Shown in pieces: positions 26,743 through 35,513 of a stretch of DNA of 64,000 nt (position 1 is the first letter of the stretch; each line of letters starts with the position of its first letter). The notes below the pieces were generated by a model that was not told where the DNA came from, made no database searches, and saw only the letters and a list, made by a program, of their open reading frames with translations. The translations under genes were made by a program, and so were the position numbers. The stretch comes from Alcanivorax sp. (GTDB lineage Bacteria; Pseudomonadota; Gammaproteobacteria; Pseudomonadales; Alcanivoracaceae): contig NZ_CP080267.1 of assembly GCF_019431375.1 (NCBI RefSeq), positions 558,001 to 622,000 on the forward strand. Direction: 5' to 3'.

Positions 26743-27599
26743 TGTCTCTGGACGCCCTGGACGCCAAACAACGGACCCGCCTCAACAAGCTGCAGAAGAA
26801 GCTGCGGCGTGAAGTGGGCCGCGCCATTGCCGATTTCAACATGATCGGTGAAGGCGACAAGGTGATGGTGTGCCTGTCCGGTGGCAAGGATTCCTACACC
26901 ATGCTGGAAATCCTGCGCAACCTGCAGCACTCGGCACCGGTGAATTTCGAGCTGGTGGCGGTGAACCTGGACCAGAAGCAACCGGGGTTCCCGGAGCATA
27001 TATTGCCGGAATACCTGGAAAAGGAAGGGGTGGCGTACCATATCCTCGAGAAGGATACCTATTCCATCGTCAAGGAAAAGGTGCCAGAGGGTAAAACCAC
27101 CTGCGGCCTGTGTTCTCGCCTGCGCCGCGGCAGCCTGTATGGCTTTGCCGAGGAGATCGGCGCCAACAAGATTGCCCTGGGCCATCACCGCGACGACATC
27201 ATCGAAACCCTGTTTCTGAACATGTTCTACGGCGGCAAGATGAAAGCCATGCCGCCCAAGCTGCGCAGCGACGACAACCGCAATATCGTCATTCGCCCGC
27301 TGGCCTATTGCCGGGAAAAGGACATTATCGAGTTTTCCAGCTTCAAGGATTTCCCGATCATCCCCTGCAACCTGTGCGGCTCCCAGGAGAACCTGCAACG
27401 CCAGGTGATCAAGGAGATGCTCAACAAGTGGGACCGGGATCAGCCCGGGCGCATCGAGAACATCTTTGCTGCGATCCAGAATATTGCCCCTTCGCAATTG
27501 GCCGATACCCGTCTGTTCGACTTCGAGAACCTGGAAGACGGCCAGCAGCAGGGTGGTGAACAGGCCCACCGGCTGGATGTGGTCAACCTGTTTGGTTGA
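26742..27599 (+). CDS. ttcA: tRNA 2-thiocytidine biosynthesis protein
   Basis: 285 residues. PP-loop SGGKDSYTMLE (about 46-56) and the Fe-S ligands CGLC (121/124) and CNLC (209/212) in the TtcA arrangement, with GHHRDDIIETLFLNMFYGGK between. It thiolates cytidine 32 of certain tRNAs using ATP and a 4Fe-4S cluster. It is probably cotranscribed with the SDR gene, although the two functions are unrelated. Confidence 0.95.
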   Translation: MSLDALDAKQRTRLNKLQKKLRREVGRAIADFNMIGEGDKVMVCLSGGKDSYTMLEILRNLQHSAPVNFELVAVNLDQKQPGFPEHILPEYLEKEGVAYHILEKDTYSIVKEKVPEGKTTCGLCSRLRRGSLYGFAEEIGANKIALGHHRDDIIETLFLNMFYGGKMKAMPPKLRSDDNRNIVIRPLAYCREKDIIEFSSFKDFPIIPCNLCGSQENLQRQVIKEMLNKWDRDQPGRIENIFAAIQNIAPSQLADTRLFDFENLEDGQQQGGEQAHRLDVVNLFG

Positions 27600-27826
27600 T
27601 CAAAAAATCAGCGATTTTCCCCGATTTGCCACTAAACATGATTCACGGCCACGTTTCCGGTAAAATGCCCGCGCCTTTTTGCGGGGCTGTCCATCGGATG
27701 GCCATGTAACCGTTTCCCCGGGCTTTTGCGATTTCCTCCGATCTCACCCAGGTGAGATTGACCCTTGGGTTTTCGCCGAATGTCCCGATTAACCAAGACT
27801 CTCTCGACCAGAAGGGTAGGAGCACC

Positions 27827-29989
27827 ATGACCGATCGTATTCAGAAGGGTAGCCTCGAAATCGCTGCCGAACTCCATGATCTGGTAGTCAACGAGATTGC
27901 GCCGGGCACCGGCGTGGACCCGGAACACTTCTGGGCCGAGCTGGAAAGCATCCTCAAGGACCTGGCGCCCAAGAACAAGGCGCTGCTGGAAAAGCGTGAA
28001 ACCATCCAGGCTCAGCTGGATGAGTGGTACAAGGCCCGTAAAGGCCAGGCCATCGACATGGCCGAGTACAAGCAGTTCCTGACCGAGATCGGCTACCTGT
28101 TGCCGGAAGGCGACGACTTCAAGGTCACCACCGAGAATGTGGATGACGAGATCGGCACCATCGCCGGCCCGCAGCTGGTGGTACCGGTGAAAAATGCCCG
28201 CTTCGCCCTGAACGCGGCCAATGCCCGCTGGGGCAGCCTGTATGATGCCCTGTACGGCACCGATGTGATTTCCGATGAAGGCGGCGCCGAGAAAGGCGGT
28301 GCCTACAACCCCAAGCGTGGCGCCAAGGTCATCGCCTGGGCCCGCGACTTCCTAGATAACTATTTCCCCCTGGCCAGCGGTTCCCACAAGGACAGCACCG
28401 GCTACGCCATCGTCGATGGCAAGCTGGAAGTGTCTCTGGGCGGTGACAAGAGCGGCCTGAAAGACGAGTCCCAGCTGCAGGGCTACGTGGGCGATGCGGC
28501 GGCACCGTCCGGCATCCTGCTCAAGCACAACAACCTGCATGCGGAAATCCAGATCGACGCCAGCCACCCGATTGGTGCCGACGATGCGGCAAACATGAAG
28601 GATGTACTGCTGGAATCCGCCATCACCACCATCCAGGACTGCGAAGACTCCGTGGCTGCTGTGGATGCGGAAGACAAGGTCGAGGTGTACCGCAACTGGG
28701 CGGGCCTGATGAAGGGCGACCTGCAGGAGTCCTTCGAGAAAGGCGGCAAGACCATGACGCGCGCCATGAACCCTGATCGCGAGTACACCGCGCTGGACGG
28801 CTCCACGCTGACCCTGCACGGTCGCTCTCTGCTGCTGGTGCGGAACGTGGGTCACCTGATGACCAACCCGGCCATCCTCATGAACGGTGAGGAAACTCCG
28901 GAAGGCATCATGGACGGCATGGTCACCGTGCTGGCCGGCATCCACGACCTGAAGAAGCTCAACAAGCTGAGCAACAGCCGCACCGGTTCCATGTATATCG
29001 TGAAGCCGAAGATGCACGGCCCGGAAGAAGTGGCCTTCGCCGTTGAGCTGTTCGAGCGTGTCGAGAAAGCCCTGGGGCTGGAAAAGAACACCCTGAAAAT
29101 CGGCATCATGGATGAAGAGCGTCGCACCACCGTGAACCTGAAGGAGTGTATCCGCCAGGCGAAAGAGCGTGTGATCTTCATTAACACCGGCTTCCTGGAT
29201 CGTACCGGTGACGAAATGCACACCTCCATGGAAGCGGGCCCGATGGCACGCAAGGGTGACATGAAAGCCCTGCCGTGGATCAACGCCTACGAAGACTGGA
29301 ACGTGGATATCGGCCTGGAATGCGGCCTGCCGGGTCATGCCCAGATCGGTAAGGGCATGTGGCCCAAGCCGGACGAAATGGCAGAGATGATGGCCACCAA
29401 GGCCGGTCACCCGAAAGCCGGCGCCAACTGTGCCTGGGTGCCGTCCCCGACCGCTGCCACACTGCACGTGACCCACTACCACGAAGTGAACGTGGCCGAG
29501 GTGCAGAAAGAGCTGGCCAACCGCAAGCGCGCGTCCCTGGATGACATCCTCACCGTGCCGCTGCTGACCCGTGAGCTGTCTGCCGAGGAAATCCAGCAGG
29601 AGCTGGATAACAACGCCCAGGGCATTCTGGGTTACATGGTGCGCTGGATTGACCAGGGCGTGGGCTGTTCCAAGGTGCCGGACATCAATGATGTGGGCCT
29701 GATGGAAGACCGGGCCACGCTGCGTATCTCCAGCCAGCACGTGACCAACTGGCTGCACCACGGCATCACCAACCAGGAACAGGTGATGGAAACCCTGAAG
29801 CGCATGGCCGAAGTGGTCGATCGTCAGAACGCCAACGATCCGCTGTACGTGCCCATGGCCAAGGACTTCGACAACTCCGTAGCCTTCCAGGCAGCGGTAG
29901 AGCTGGTGTTCGAGGGCTGCTCCCAGCCCAGCGGCTACACCGAGCCGGTTCTGCACCGTCGTCGCCGTGAGCTGAAGAGCAACGGTTAA
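27827..29989 (+). CDS. glcB: Malate synthase G
   Basis: 720 residues, the normal length of isoform G. The ATG at 27827 follows GGTAGGAGC. Visible blocks include ANARWGSLYDALYGTDVI, ITTIQDCEDSVAAVDAEDKV, MEAGPMARKGDMK, IGKGMWPKPDEMAEMM, GANCAWVPSPTAATLH and SCxxP-like GVGCSKVPDINDVGLMEDRA. It condenses glyoxylate and acetyl-CoA to malate. The 227-base leader includes a perfect hairpin ATCTCACC-ca-GGTGAGAT at 27741-27758. The stop TAA lies inside the heptamer array that begins at 29984. Confidence 0.96.
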   Translation: MTDRIQKGSLEIAAELHDLVVNEIAPGTGVDPEHFWAELESILKDLAPKNKALLEKRETIQAQLDEWYKARKGQAIDMAEYKQFLTEIGYLLPEGDDFKVTTENVDDEIGTIAGPQLVVPVKNARFALNAANARWGSLYDALYGTDVISDEGGAEKGGAYNPKRGAKVIAWARDFLDNYFPLASGSHKDSTGYAIVDGKLEVSLGGDKSGLKDESQLQGYVGDAAAPSGILLKHNNLHAEIQIDASHPIGADDAANMKDVLLESAITTIQDCEDSVAAVDAEDKVEVYRNWAGLMKGDLQESFEKGGKTMTRAMNPDREYTALDGSTLTLHGRSLLLVRNVGHLMTNPAILMNGEETPEGIMDGMVTVLAGIHDLKKLNKLSNSRTGSMYIVKPKMHGPEEVAFAVELFERVEKALGLEKNTLKIGIMDEERRTTVNLKECIRQAKERVIFINTGFLDRTGDEMHTSMEAGPMARKGDMKALPWINAYEDWNVDIGLECGLPGHAQIGKGMWPKPDEMAEMMATKAGHPKAGANCAWVPSPTAATLHVTHYHEVNVAEVQKELANRKRASLDDILTVPLLTRELSAEEIQQELDNNAQGILGYMVRWIDQGVGCSKVPDINDVGLMEDRATLRISSQHVTNWLHHGITNQEQVMETLKRMAEVVDRQNANDPLYVPMAKDFDNSVAFQAAVELVFEGCSQPSGYTEPVLHRRRRELKSNG

Positions 29990-30146
29990 CAGTTAATAAT
30001 TAACAGTTAACAGCGGCGCGTTCTCGCGTCGCAGTTCTTGAAAGCAAAGAGGCCGTGCCCAATCGTTGGGCGCGGCCTCTTGCGTTTTAATCCCTGCCAG
30101 TTGTTTCCCGCGCAACTATTAACTGTTCACTGTTAACTATTCACTG
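29984..30146. repeat. Inverted heptamer-array element, GTTAACA/GTGAATA family (copy 1)
   Basis: The left arm after 29984 reads GTTAACA, GTTAATA, ATTAACA, GTTAACA in exact 7-base register. The right arm (30114-30146), read on the minus strand, is GTGAATA, GTTAACA, GTGAACA, GTTAATA. A terminator hairpin (30043-30088) lies between. The glcB stop and the stop of the secretin-like gene both fall inside the arms. Copies 2 and 3 are at 46876 and 57851. Confidence 0.88.
30043..30088. terminator. Hairpin terminator at the centre of the glcB-side element
   Basis: GCAAAGAGGCCGTGCCC pairs with GGGCGCGGCCTCTTGC (one G-U pair and a bulged A) and is followed by GTTTT. The right arm is the same 19-base sequence as at 19770-19788. 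It separates convergent glcB and the secretin-like gene. Confidence 0.85.
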
Positions 30147-30940
30147 ATCTCCACCATGACCTCCAACGGTAGATTGACCTGCTGGCTGCTGCTTCTCACC
30201 CCGCCAATCCCTCGCTGATCCTGTTGGCGGTCTACAGTGATGCTACCCATGGGTTGCCAGGCGCCGGGCTGTACCCGCAGGGTGGTGCCGCTGGATTGAG
30301 TATGTGCCACGCCCTGGCCGCCCGGTTGGTCATAGCGCTGGCTGATCTGCAGTACCACGCTGCCATCCGGGGTCAGTTGCGGTACCACCTGGATACCCTG
30401 TTGCAGCTCGGCGAGCACGGTACCGTAATAGCCGCCGCCGAGGGCGAGCAGGGTACCCTGGCTGATATGGGCGGGGTAACCGCTGAGGGTGCGAATTCGG
30501 TAATGGTCCTGCTGGCGTGTTTGCCGCTGACTTTGTTCAATGCGGATATCACCGGATACGCCGCCGGGAATGTGGCCTTCAATGCGGGTGTCCACACCGT
30601 TGCGTTGTTCGCTGCTGCTGCCCTGACGACGAAGATGAACAACCAGGGTACTGGGTTTTGCCTCCAGGCTGCCCAGCGCGCCTTCCAGTTCGGCCATATT
30701 GCTGTCGGTGGTACGGATGATCAACTTGCCCTGATAAGCACGCACGCTGCCGCCAGGCGCCAGTAGCGGCTGGATAACCGGTAGTAGAGCCGCTGCATCC
30801 GGGCGGGGCAATACGTGTATGCGCATGGAGTCTGCCATGCTCTGGCCGAACATCCCCAGCAGCAGGCTGAGCAGCAGAACGAGATTTCGGCAGCGTTGTA
30901 TTCGTTGCATCATGGTCGTCTCCGACATGCTTTTTCTCAC
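30137..30940 (-). CDS. Orphan secretin-like periplasmic/outer-membrane protein
   Basis: 267 residues as written; internal starts at 30928 or 30913 are also possible. A signal peptide is evident (NLVLLLSLLLGMFGQSMADS). The next 70 residues resemble the N0/NolW fold (IHVLPRPDAAALLPVIQPLL, then GSVRAYQGKLIIRTTDSNMA). The C-half looks like a secretin domain (VLAELQQGIQVVPQLTPDGS, then VVLQISQRYDQ). No other type II/III secretion or pilus gene is nearby, and it is much shorter than a full secretin. The last codons, AGT GAA TAG, come from the repeat arm. Confidence 0.7.
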   Translation of the reverse strand: MRKSMSETTMMQRIQRCRNLVLLLSLLLGMFGQSMADSMRIHVLPRPDAAALLPVIQPLLAPGGSVRAYQGKLIIRTTDSNMAELEGALGSLEAKPSTLVVHLRRQGSSSEQRNGVDTRIEGHIPGGVSGDIRIEQSQRQTRQQDHYRIRTLSGYPAHISQGTLLALGGGYYGTVLAELQQGIQVVPQLTPDGSVVLQISQRYDQPGGQGVAHTQSSGTTLRVQPGAWQPMGSITVDRQQDQRGIGGVRSSSQQVNLPLEVMVEISE

Positions 30941-31020
30941 TCTATCATGGCTGCTTCATTGCGCATCTTTACCGGATCACAGGCATAATGGCCGCCGCCT
31001 GAAGTTGTCCCAGAGTTGCC

Positions 31021-31689
31021 ATGTTTGCGAATAGCCGTAGCGTTACCTCTAACCAAAGCGGAATCCACGATGATCTTGAGAGGGTGGTCCGTCGACACCT
31101 GCAAAGCCCCTGGCGGGCGCCAATTGCAGACCATGATGCTCAGGCGTTTTCGCAACTGCAGCAATGGCGAATGGAGCAGGGGGCAGAGCGGCCGTTGATG
31201 CTGGATTCCGGTTGCGGCACCGGGCGTTCTTCCTTGTTGCTGGCCAGCCAGCACCCCGAGGCGTTGGTGGTAGGGGTGGACCAGTCTGCTGTGCGGTTGC
31301 AGCGGGCGGAGCGGCGATTTGAGGCTTTGCCGGACAATTTGCGCTTGTTGCGTGCAGATTGCGCTGGCCTGTGGCGGTTGATGATCGGGGAGGGCTGGCT
31401 GCTGGCCCGCCATCAGATTCTCTATCCCAACCCCTGGCCGAAAAGCGCCCATCTGAAGCGTCGCTGGCACGGCCACCCGGTCTGGCCCACGGTGTTGTCG
31501 CTGGGCGGCGAGCTGGAAATTCGCAGTAACTGGCCACTGTATCTGCAGGAAGTGCAGGCGGCACTGGCGATCAGTGGCATCCGGGCCGAGCTGTCAGAGC
31601 TGCCGATGCAGAGCGAGACGCTGACGGATTTCGAGGAAAAATACCAGGCCAGCGGCCAGGTGAACTGGCGGCTGACAGCAAGTCTGTGA
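31021..31689 (+). CDS. TrmB-like SAM-dependent methyltransferase
   Basis: 222 residues. The SAM-binding motif LMLDSGCGTGRSSLLLA is followed by VVGVDQSAVRLQRAERRFEA, LRADCAGLWRLM and a TrmB-like catalytic segment YPNPWPKSAHLKRRWHGHPV. It matches the tRNA guanine-N7 methyltransferase fold, but departs from the canonical TrmB signature (PDPWPKxRHxKRR), so it is probably a paralogue. It is divergent from the secretin-like gene with 80 bp between them. Confidence 0.75.
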   Translation: MFANSRSVTSNQSGIHDDLERVVRRHLQSPWRAPIADHDAQAFSQLQQWRMEQGAERPLMLDSGCGTGRSSLLLASQHPEALVVGVDQSAVRLQRAERRFEALPDNLRLLRADCAGLWRLMIGEGWLLARHQILYPNPWPKSAHLKRRWHGHPVWPTVLSLGGELEIRSNWPLYLQEVQAALAISGIRAELSELPMQSETLTDFEEKYQASGQVNWRLTASL

Positions 31690-31704
31690 CGTGGGGGTCA
31701 GGGC

Positions 31705-31804
31705 GTAGGGTGGATTAGCCGAAGGCGTAATCCACCATCACACGGTTCGAAGTCTGGCACGACGTTTCTGGTGGGTTACGCCTCTTCGGGCTAATCCACC
31801 CTAC
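31705..31804. repeat. REP-like inverted repeat, GTAGGGTGGATTAGCC type
   Basis: The left arm 31705-31737 (gtagggtggattagcc, gaaggcgtaatccacc) is matched by the reverse complement at 31769-31804 with small changes. The arms are separated by about 31 bases. It lies between the convergent TrmB-like gene and the 31810 gene. Elements with this arm are widespread in gammaproteobacteria. Confidence 0.88.
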
Positions 31805-31809
31805 ACACC

Positions 31810-32307
31810 CTACAGACGCAGCTCTCTCAACTCTGTTGAGGTTGCGGCCCGCTCCCATTGCTCCTGAAACTGCCGGGCCAGGCGCGGTGCCCGGGGCAGG
31901 CGGTGGGCGCACAGGTCGAGGCGGCTGGGGCGTGGCCAGCCCGGAGCTTCGAATAACCCGGTACCATCGCCGATGGCAAAGCAGAGCTGCCCGTCCCGGT
32001 CATCCTCCTGGCTCTGGCGGAGCTGGATGCGCGACGGCAGTCGGCGGGCCAGGTGGATCAGGCGGTGGCCGTTGCGTACGGCGTTGTCCTGGCTGTCGTA
32101 CTGAATGCGGATATCCACTTTGGCACTGCTCAAGGCCAAGAGTTTGAGGGCATCACAGAGGCCGCGGTCGGCGGTCAGACCATCCAGCGCCGGCATCCGC
32201 AGCCACAGACTGCGTCGGCAGGCGGCGATCAGCGTGGCCAGCGCAGTGCTGGCCTCACGGAATGCCGGATGGTGCAGGGTGTCGTCGTCGCCGATGACAA
32301 AGGGCAT
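31810..32307 (-). CDS. Conserved hypothetical protein downstream of GNAT
   Basis: 165 residues without membrane or signal segment. It contains REASTALATLIAACRRSLWL, ALSSAKVDIRIQYDSQDNAV, RNGHRLIHLARRLPSRIQLR and a Trp/Arg-rich C-terminus (GLFEAPGWPRPSRLDLCAHR). The layout is faintly like a phospholipase-D half domain but lacks the HKD motif, so I assign no function. It overlaps the acetyltransferase gene by 4 bp (ATGA). The pair seems conserved next to purB in related genera. Confidence 0.7.
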   Translation of the reverse strand: MPFVIGDDDTLHHPAFREASTALATLIAACRRSLWLRMPALDGLTADRGLCDALKLLALSSAKVDIRIQYDSQDNAVRNGHRLIHLARRLPSRIQLRQSQEDDRDGQLCFAIGDGTGLFEAPGWPRPSRLDLCAHRLPRAPRLARQFQEQWERAATSTELRELRL

Positions 32308-32732
32308 CAGACCAGGGGTTTGAACATCTGGCGATGGGGGATGTTGGCATCCATGAAGATGCCGCCGGAAACCGCAAAACCGGCCGCTTCGTAGAAGCTG
32401 GTGGCGTGGGTTTGGGCGTGCAGAAAGATTTCTTCCATGCCCTTGGCGCGGGCGGCTTCTTCCGCAGCTACCAGCAGGGAACTGCCGACACCGTTGTTAC
32501 GTTGCTCGGAGAGCACACACAGGCGGCTGATCTGGCCGCTGGGCAGCAGGCGAATGCAGCCTACCGGGTTCTGTTCCCGGTCCAGTGCCAGAAAGTGGAT
32601 GGCCTTGTCATCTTCGCCATCCCATTCCAGCTCTTCGGGAACATGCTGTTCACTGATGAAGACCTTCTGGCGAAGGGCTCGCAGGGCGGTTTCGTTTTCG
32701 TCCCAGCGGGTCTCGATAATGCTGATAGCCAT
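32307..32732 (-). CDS. GNAT-family N-acetyltransferase
   Basis: 141 residues from the ATG at 32730-32732. The GNAT core is SISEQHV-like VFISEQHVPEELEWDGEDDK, FLALDREQNPVGCIRLLPSG, ISRLCVLSEQRNNGVGSSLL with the acetyl-CoA loop RNNGVGSSL, then ATSFYEAAGFAVSG. It resembles the ElaA/YjdJ-type group. The acceptor is unknown. It is in a tight leftward operon: purB, roxA, this gene, then the 31810 gene. Confidence 0.88.
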   Translation of the reverse strand: MAISIIETRWDENETALRALRQKVFISEQHVPEELEWDGEDDKAIHFLALDREQNPVGCIRLLPSGQISRLCVLSEQRNNGVGSSLLVAAEEAARAKGMEEIFLHAQTHATSFYEAAGFAVSGGIFMDANIPHRQMFKPLV

Positions 32733-32742
32733 AGGGGTCTCG

Positions 32743-33873
32743 TTATAGTGGGGCGAAGAAGCCCTGTTCAATCCAGTCATGTAGCAATTCACTCCCGGCT
32801 GGCTGCAGCACGGCATCCAGCGCTTCACGGGTATAACAGCGCTGGCGGGCCAGCAGCTGTACCAGTGGTCGTTGTTGTTCTGTCAGTGAGTGTGGCTCAC
32901 CGTTTAGCCAGGCAATGTTGCCCTGCAAAATCAGGCGCACACTACCATGGCGCACCAGGGCGATCGAGGGATCGCGCTGGCGAATATGGGCATCATCGAC
33001 GGCAAATTCAAGTCCATCCAGCCGGGGGGTGGACAGCCAGCGATAAACTGCCCGTTCGATGGCGGCCGGATTGAGCAGATCCAGGGCGCCGCGAATCAGT
33101 TGCTGACGGTCCCCATCGGCCAGTACGGCCGGATCCTTGGGCACCTGCCGGTCTGCGTCGGTAAACAGCTCGCTGTCCGCATCGGCCAGGCATTCACCGG
33201 CGATTTCCGCCATCAGCATCTGGTAATCCGGGGCCCGGAAACCCACCGACCAGGTGATACAGTCGCTGTCTTCGGCGACCCCATGGTGAGCTACGCCGGG
33301 CGGCAGATAGAGCACATCGCCAGGGTTGGCCACGAACTCTTCCCGCACCGGCATGTCGGCCAGCAACTTCAGTTCAGGATGCGGCAATTTCGCGGTTTTT
33401 TCGTCGCTGGCGTCGCCGATCTGCCAGCGGCGGCTACCGGCGGCCTGGATCAGAAAGACGTCATAGCGGTCGAAATGTGGGCCGACGCTGCCGCCCTTGG
33501 CGGCATAGCTCATCATGATGTCTTCCAGCCGCCAGCTGGGCAGGAAGTTGAAGCTATCCAGCAGCAGGGAGACGTCGGTGAGATAGTGGTCCACGGACTG
33601 CACCAGCAGGGTCCAGTCCCGTTCGCCCAGCTCGGCAAACACGGTTTCCTCGAACGGCCCCTGTTTTAGCTCCCAGGGGCCGGCATCGGCGCCGCGAATG
33701 ATGCGGGCTTCCACATTCTCTTCCAGCGCCAGCCCGGCCAGGGTGTCCGCATCCGGTTCATCCAGGCCGCTGGCGGCACCGGGCATGAACAGGGGCTTTT
33801 TCTGCCAGTAATCACGCAAAAACGCTGCCGGGTTGAGCGGCAGCGTGAAAGTGGGAAGGCCCGGTTCTGTCAT
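32743..33873 (-). CDS. roxA: Ribosomal protein uL16 3-hydroxylase (JmjC/cupin)
   Basis: 376 residues. The cupin iron ligands are H133 and D135 in GGSVGPHFDRYDVFLIQ and a later histidine in YLPPGVAHHGVA (about 196-197). LLVQSVDHYLTDVSLLLDSF and WSVGFRAPDYQ are characteristic of YcfD/RoxA. It hydroxylates an arginine of ribosomal protein L16 with 2-oxoglutarate, O2 and Fe(II). Its start overlaps the purB stop by 4 bp; in several gammaproteobacteria ycfD is also near purB. Confidence 0.93.
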   Translation of the reverse strand: MTEPGLPTFTLPLNPAAFLRDYWQKKPLFMPGAASGLDEPDADTLAGLALEENVEARIIRGADAGPWELKQGPFEETVFAELGERDWTLLVQSVDHYLTDVSLLLDSFNFLPSWRLEDIMMSYAAKGGSVGPHFDRYDVFLIQAAGSRRWQIGDASDEKTAKLPHPELKLLADMPVREEFVANPGDVLYLPPGVAHHGVAEDSDCITWSVGFRAPDYQMLMAEIAGECLADADSELFTDADRQVPKDPAVLADGDRQQLIRGALDLLNPAAIERAVYRWLSTPRLDGLEFAVDDAHIRQRDPSIALVRHGSVRLILQGNIAWLNGEPHSLTEQQRPLVQLLARQRCYTREALDAVLQPAGSELLHDWIEQGFFAPL

Positions 33874-35243
33874 CAGATATTGCGCGCTTGCTGGGGCGCG
33901 TTGCCGATGTAGCTGCCCGGGGTCATGGCCAGCAGGATTTCCTTGGCTTCATCCGGGATCGCCAGCTCATTGATGAAGGCGGTCAGGGTTTCCTGGTTGA
34001 TGCCGTCCTTGCCACGTGTCAGAGCCTTGAGTTTTTCGTAGGGCTTCTCGATGCCGTAGCGACGCATGACGGTCTGGATCGGCTCGGCCAGCACTTCCCA
34101 GGCAGCATCCAGATCCGCATTCAGGCGGGCCGGGTTTACTTCCAGTTTGCCAATACCTTTCAGGCTGGCTTCGAAGGCGATCAGGCTGTGTGCCAGGCCC
34201 ACGCCCACGTTACGCAGCACGGTGGAGTCGGTCAGGTCGCGCTGCCAGCGGGAAATCGGCAGCTTGGCCGCCAGGTGATCCATGATGGCATTGGCCAGGC
34301 CCAGGTTGCCTTCGGAGTTCTCGAAGTCGATGGGGTTGACCTTGTGCGGCATGGTGGAGGAGCCAACTTCGCCTTCCACGGTCTTCTGCTTGAAGTAACC
34401 GAGGGAGATGTAGCCCCATACGTCCCGGTCGAAGTCGAGCAGGATGGTGTTGAAGCGCATCAGGGCGTGGAAGTACTCGGCCACGCAATCGTGGGGTTCG
34501 ATCTGGGTGGTGTAGGGGTTGAAGGTGAGCCCCAGGCCTTCCACAAAGCGACGGGCAAAGGCTTCCCAGTCCACATTCGGGTAGGCGGACAAGTGAGCGT
34601 TGTAGTTGCCCACGGCACCGTTGATCTTGCCCAGCAGCTCTACGGCGGCGAACTGGTCGCGCTGGCGCTGCAGGCGGGCCACCACGTTGGCCATTTCCTT
34701 GCCCACGGTGGTGGGGGAGGCGGACTGGCCATGGGTGCGCGACAGCATGGGCTGGTCGGCCTGGGCGTGGGCTTGGCGACGGATGGCGCTGATCACCTGG
34801 TCCATCTTCGGCAGCAGGATTTCCCGGGCTTCCTTGAGCATCAGGGAGTAGGACAGGTTGTTGATGTCCTCACTGGTGCAGGCGAAGTGAACAAACTCGC
34901 TCATGCCGGCCAGCTCGTCGTGCTCGGCCATCTGTTCCTTGATGAAGTATTCCACCGCTTTCACGTCATGGTTGGTGGTGGCTTCAATGGCCTTGATGCG
35001 TTCGGCATGCTCGACATCGAAGTCGCGGGTTACGCCGCGCAGGTGCCAGGCGGCCTGGCCGCTCATCAAGGGCACTTCTGGGATGTTCTTGTCGTGGGCG
35101 AGCTGTTCCAGCCAGCTCACTTCCACATGCACGCGGAAGCGGATAAGGCCGTATTCACTGGTGGTTTGGCGCAGGGCATCCACCTTGCCGGCATAGCGGC
35201 CATCGACCGGTGAAATGGCAGTCAGAGAGGTAAGGCTGGACAT
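33873..35243 (-). CDS. purB: Adenylosuccinate lyase
   Basis: 456 residues from the ATG at 35241-35243. Signatures are LTAISPVDGRYAGKVDALRQ, HFACTSEDINNLSYSLMLKE, RTHGQSASPTTVGKEMANVV and the fumarase/lyase motif GSSTMPHKVNPIDFENSEGN. It cleaves adenylosuccinate and SAICAR in purine synthesis. It is first in the purB-roxA-GNAT operon. hflD and mnmA lie immediately upstream, the arrangement known from E. coli. Confidence 0.97.
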   Translation of the reverse strand: MSSLTSLTAISPVDGRYAGKVDALRQTTSEYGLIRFRVHVEVSWLEQLAHDKNIPEVPLMSGQAAWHLRGVTRDFDVEHAERIKAIEATTNHDVKAVEYFIKEQMAEHDELAGMSEFVHFACTSEDINNLSYSLMLKEAREILLPKMDQVISAIRRQAHAQADQPMLSRTHGQSASPTTVGKEMANVVARLQRQRDQFAAVELLGKINGAVGNYNAHLSAYPNVDWEAFARRFVEGLGLTFNPYTTQIEPHDCVAEYFHALMRFNTILLDFDRDVWGYISLGYFKQKTVEGEVGSSTMPHKVNPIDFENSEGNLGLANAIMDHLAAKLPISRWQRDLTDSTVLRNVGVGLAHSLIAFEASLKGIGKLEVNPARLNADLDAAWEVLAEPIQTVMRRYGIEKPYEKLKALTRGKDGINQETLTAFINELAIPDEAKEILLAMTPGSYIGNAPQQARNI

Positions 35244-35350
35244 GGAAATGGCTCCCGAATCGTTTCCGTGAGGGTAAAAGCGGCGCAATGATACCGTAAA
35301 ACCGCAAAGGCTGCGTTGTTGTTTGACGGGTTGGGCGAAGTATCGGCAGG

Positions 35351-35373
35351 CGCGTCGCTGGCGGCGCGATTCC
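35351..35373. repeat. Single arm of the 447-513 REP-like repeat
   Basis: The CGTCGCTGGCGGCGCGATTC block is identical to the left arm at 453-475 but has no facing copy here. It abuts the CGAG-type heptamer element. Confidence 0.7.
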
Positions 35374-35377
35374 TCAG

Positions 35378-35460
35378 TTACGAGTCACGAGAAGCGAGTT
35401 TCGAACAAACGCTAACTCATGGCGTGTCGCTTTTTGAAACTCGCTCCTCGTAACTCGCAC
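35378..35460. repeat. Inverted heptamer array, CGAGTNA family (copy 2)
   Basis: The left arm is TTACGAG, TCACGAG, AAGCGAG, TTTCGAA from 35378. The right arm is AAACTCG, CTCCTCG, TAACTCG from 35437. The intervening 31 bases are not a clear terminator. It lies between hflD and purB, both leftward. Confidence 0.78.
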
Positions 35461-35513
35461 CTTCTTTTGAGCACGCCGCCAACAACGCGCCTGCAAATGA
35501 CTTTAAGAAAATA

